Assembly (NCBI RefSeq): GCF_023898315.1
Contig: NC_064621.1
Span: forward strand, 133,422,521 to 133,486,520
Length of the DNA stretch: 64,000 bases
DNA from: Schistocerca nitens
Lineage: Eukaryota > Arthropoda > Insecta > Orthoptera > Acrididae
Direction: 5' to 3'
Every line of letters begins with the position of its first letter. The stretch's first letter is position 1. Made by a program: the position numbers and the translations under genes. This document shows, one piece after another, positions 63,407-64,000 of this stretch. The notes beneath the pieces were generated by a model, which saw nothing but the letters and a program-made list of their open reading frames with translations, did not search any database and had not been told where the DNA came from.

Positions 63407-64000
63407 TTGTACATTTACAGTAACCATATTCCGTATTCCCATAAATAATATATTCACTTTTTTTTAATGTAAGATATCTGCATGCTGATGTGGATTGTTG
63501 TATTGCCAAATTATTTAGTAGATGGTTGAGATTGAAAGATCTATTCACGCATAGTGTAAAGAAGGAACTACAGTTTGTAGGATTACGTATTAGGTACTCA
63601 AGTATGTTATACTAGAATTAGAATCAATTATTTTATTACATTTCATGTATGTCACATGAGACAGAGAAGGTATCCGATGCTGACATAAAAGATGCACAAG
63701 GCCTGGTGAAAGATCAGCTTATCACTAGTCCAGAATATTTACTGGCATACCCATACGGAAGGTACACTGGTACCGAAACGTTGCCAAGCAGAACTGGTAT
63801 TCACCTACTACAAACAGTGTGAGCACTAATCAGTCTGTATGATATCTAGCTGCGTGGACAGCCAAAGTACAGCACAATGATGGGTGACTTTCTCGGTCCA
63901 TGCATTGCAGGAATCTTACGTCATTTAGGTCACATCACAGAGACTGCCACTGTAGCTCTGACATGGTCAACCAACGTCGTCCAGTTGCCCATGTGTACCA
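63407..64000. other. Unrecognised sequence to window end
   Basis: No element or gene is recognised. The sequence from 63640 on is less A/T-rich and could be the start of an element that continues outside the window. Confidence 0.3.

Overview
This window is eukaryotic and almost entirely made of transposable elements. I found no host gene that I can support. The commonest repeat is a roughly 190-200 bp tRNA-headed SINE whose sequence I recognise from grasshopper and locust genomes. Together with dense Tc1/mariner, RTE-like, Jockey-like, L1/Tx1-like, Gypsy and Penelope-like copies and long A/T-rich stretches with no recognisable content, this points to a very large orthopteran genome, most likely Schistocerca or a close relative. 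The organism call rests on remembered repeat sequences, not on a search.

Layout. 1-4450: two broken copies of a Tc1-like family (family 1) around a GC-rich island. 4742-12245: a mosaic of degenerate LINEs. It holds Jockey-like gag and endonuclease, an RTE-like endonuclease/RT with a deleted mariner inside its 5' part, a Jockey-like RNase H and 3' end, and an inverted LINE tail, all peppered with SINEs. 12546-16357: a SINE, a tRNA-like repeat with a near-perfect 68-bp-arm palindrome, a LINE tail and a third family 1 copy. 18156-21119: a Gypsy RT/RNase H relic carrying a SINE and a 959-bp element with terminal inverted repeats of about 260 bp. 21742-27354: the best preserved retrotransposon, an L1/Tx1-like LINE with intact ORF1 and an ORF2 broken only by one SINE. 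It is followed by three successive A-tracts and is bracketed by direct repeats of about 1.35 kb. 29036-35745: a stack of Tc1-like elements (families 2, 3, 4 and 5), a Penelope-like GIY-YIG piece and SINEs, several nested. 38804-42025: a mariner-like deletion derivative and a family 1 copy. 42030-48720: a decayed minus-strand Gypsy element with LTR remnants, itself invaded by an RTE-like LINE and three SINEs. 48716-49520: a Penelope-like fragment and a 5S rRNA-derived SINE. 49680-51477: TA-rich satellite DNA carrying an apparently intact family 2 Tc1 copy. 51478-54347: two mariner-like elements side by side. 54923-63406: another family 1 copy, a solo LTR, Gypsy fragments and a further mariner-like element.

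How the parts relate. Nesting and target-site duplications give a relative chronology. The SINE A family inserted repeatedly and recently, because its target duplications are still nearly perfect. Tc1 family 2 is also young: two copies keep a complete 340-aa transposase reading frame. The gypsy, Jockey-like and RTE-like copies are older. SINE A, SINE B and the 3' end of a Jockey-like LINE share a hairpin with a common loop motif, which suggests that the SINEs borrow a LINE's retrotransposition machinery. All functions here are those of the mobile elements: transposition, reverse transcription and target cleavage. No cellular pathway is encoded.
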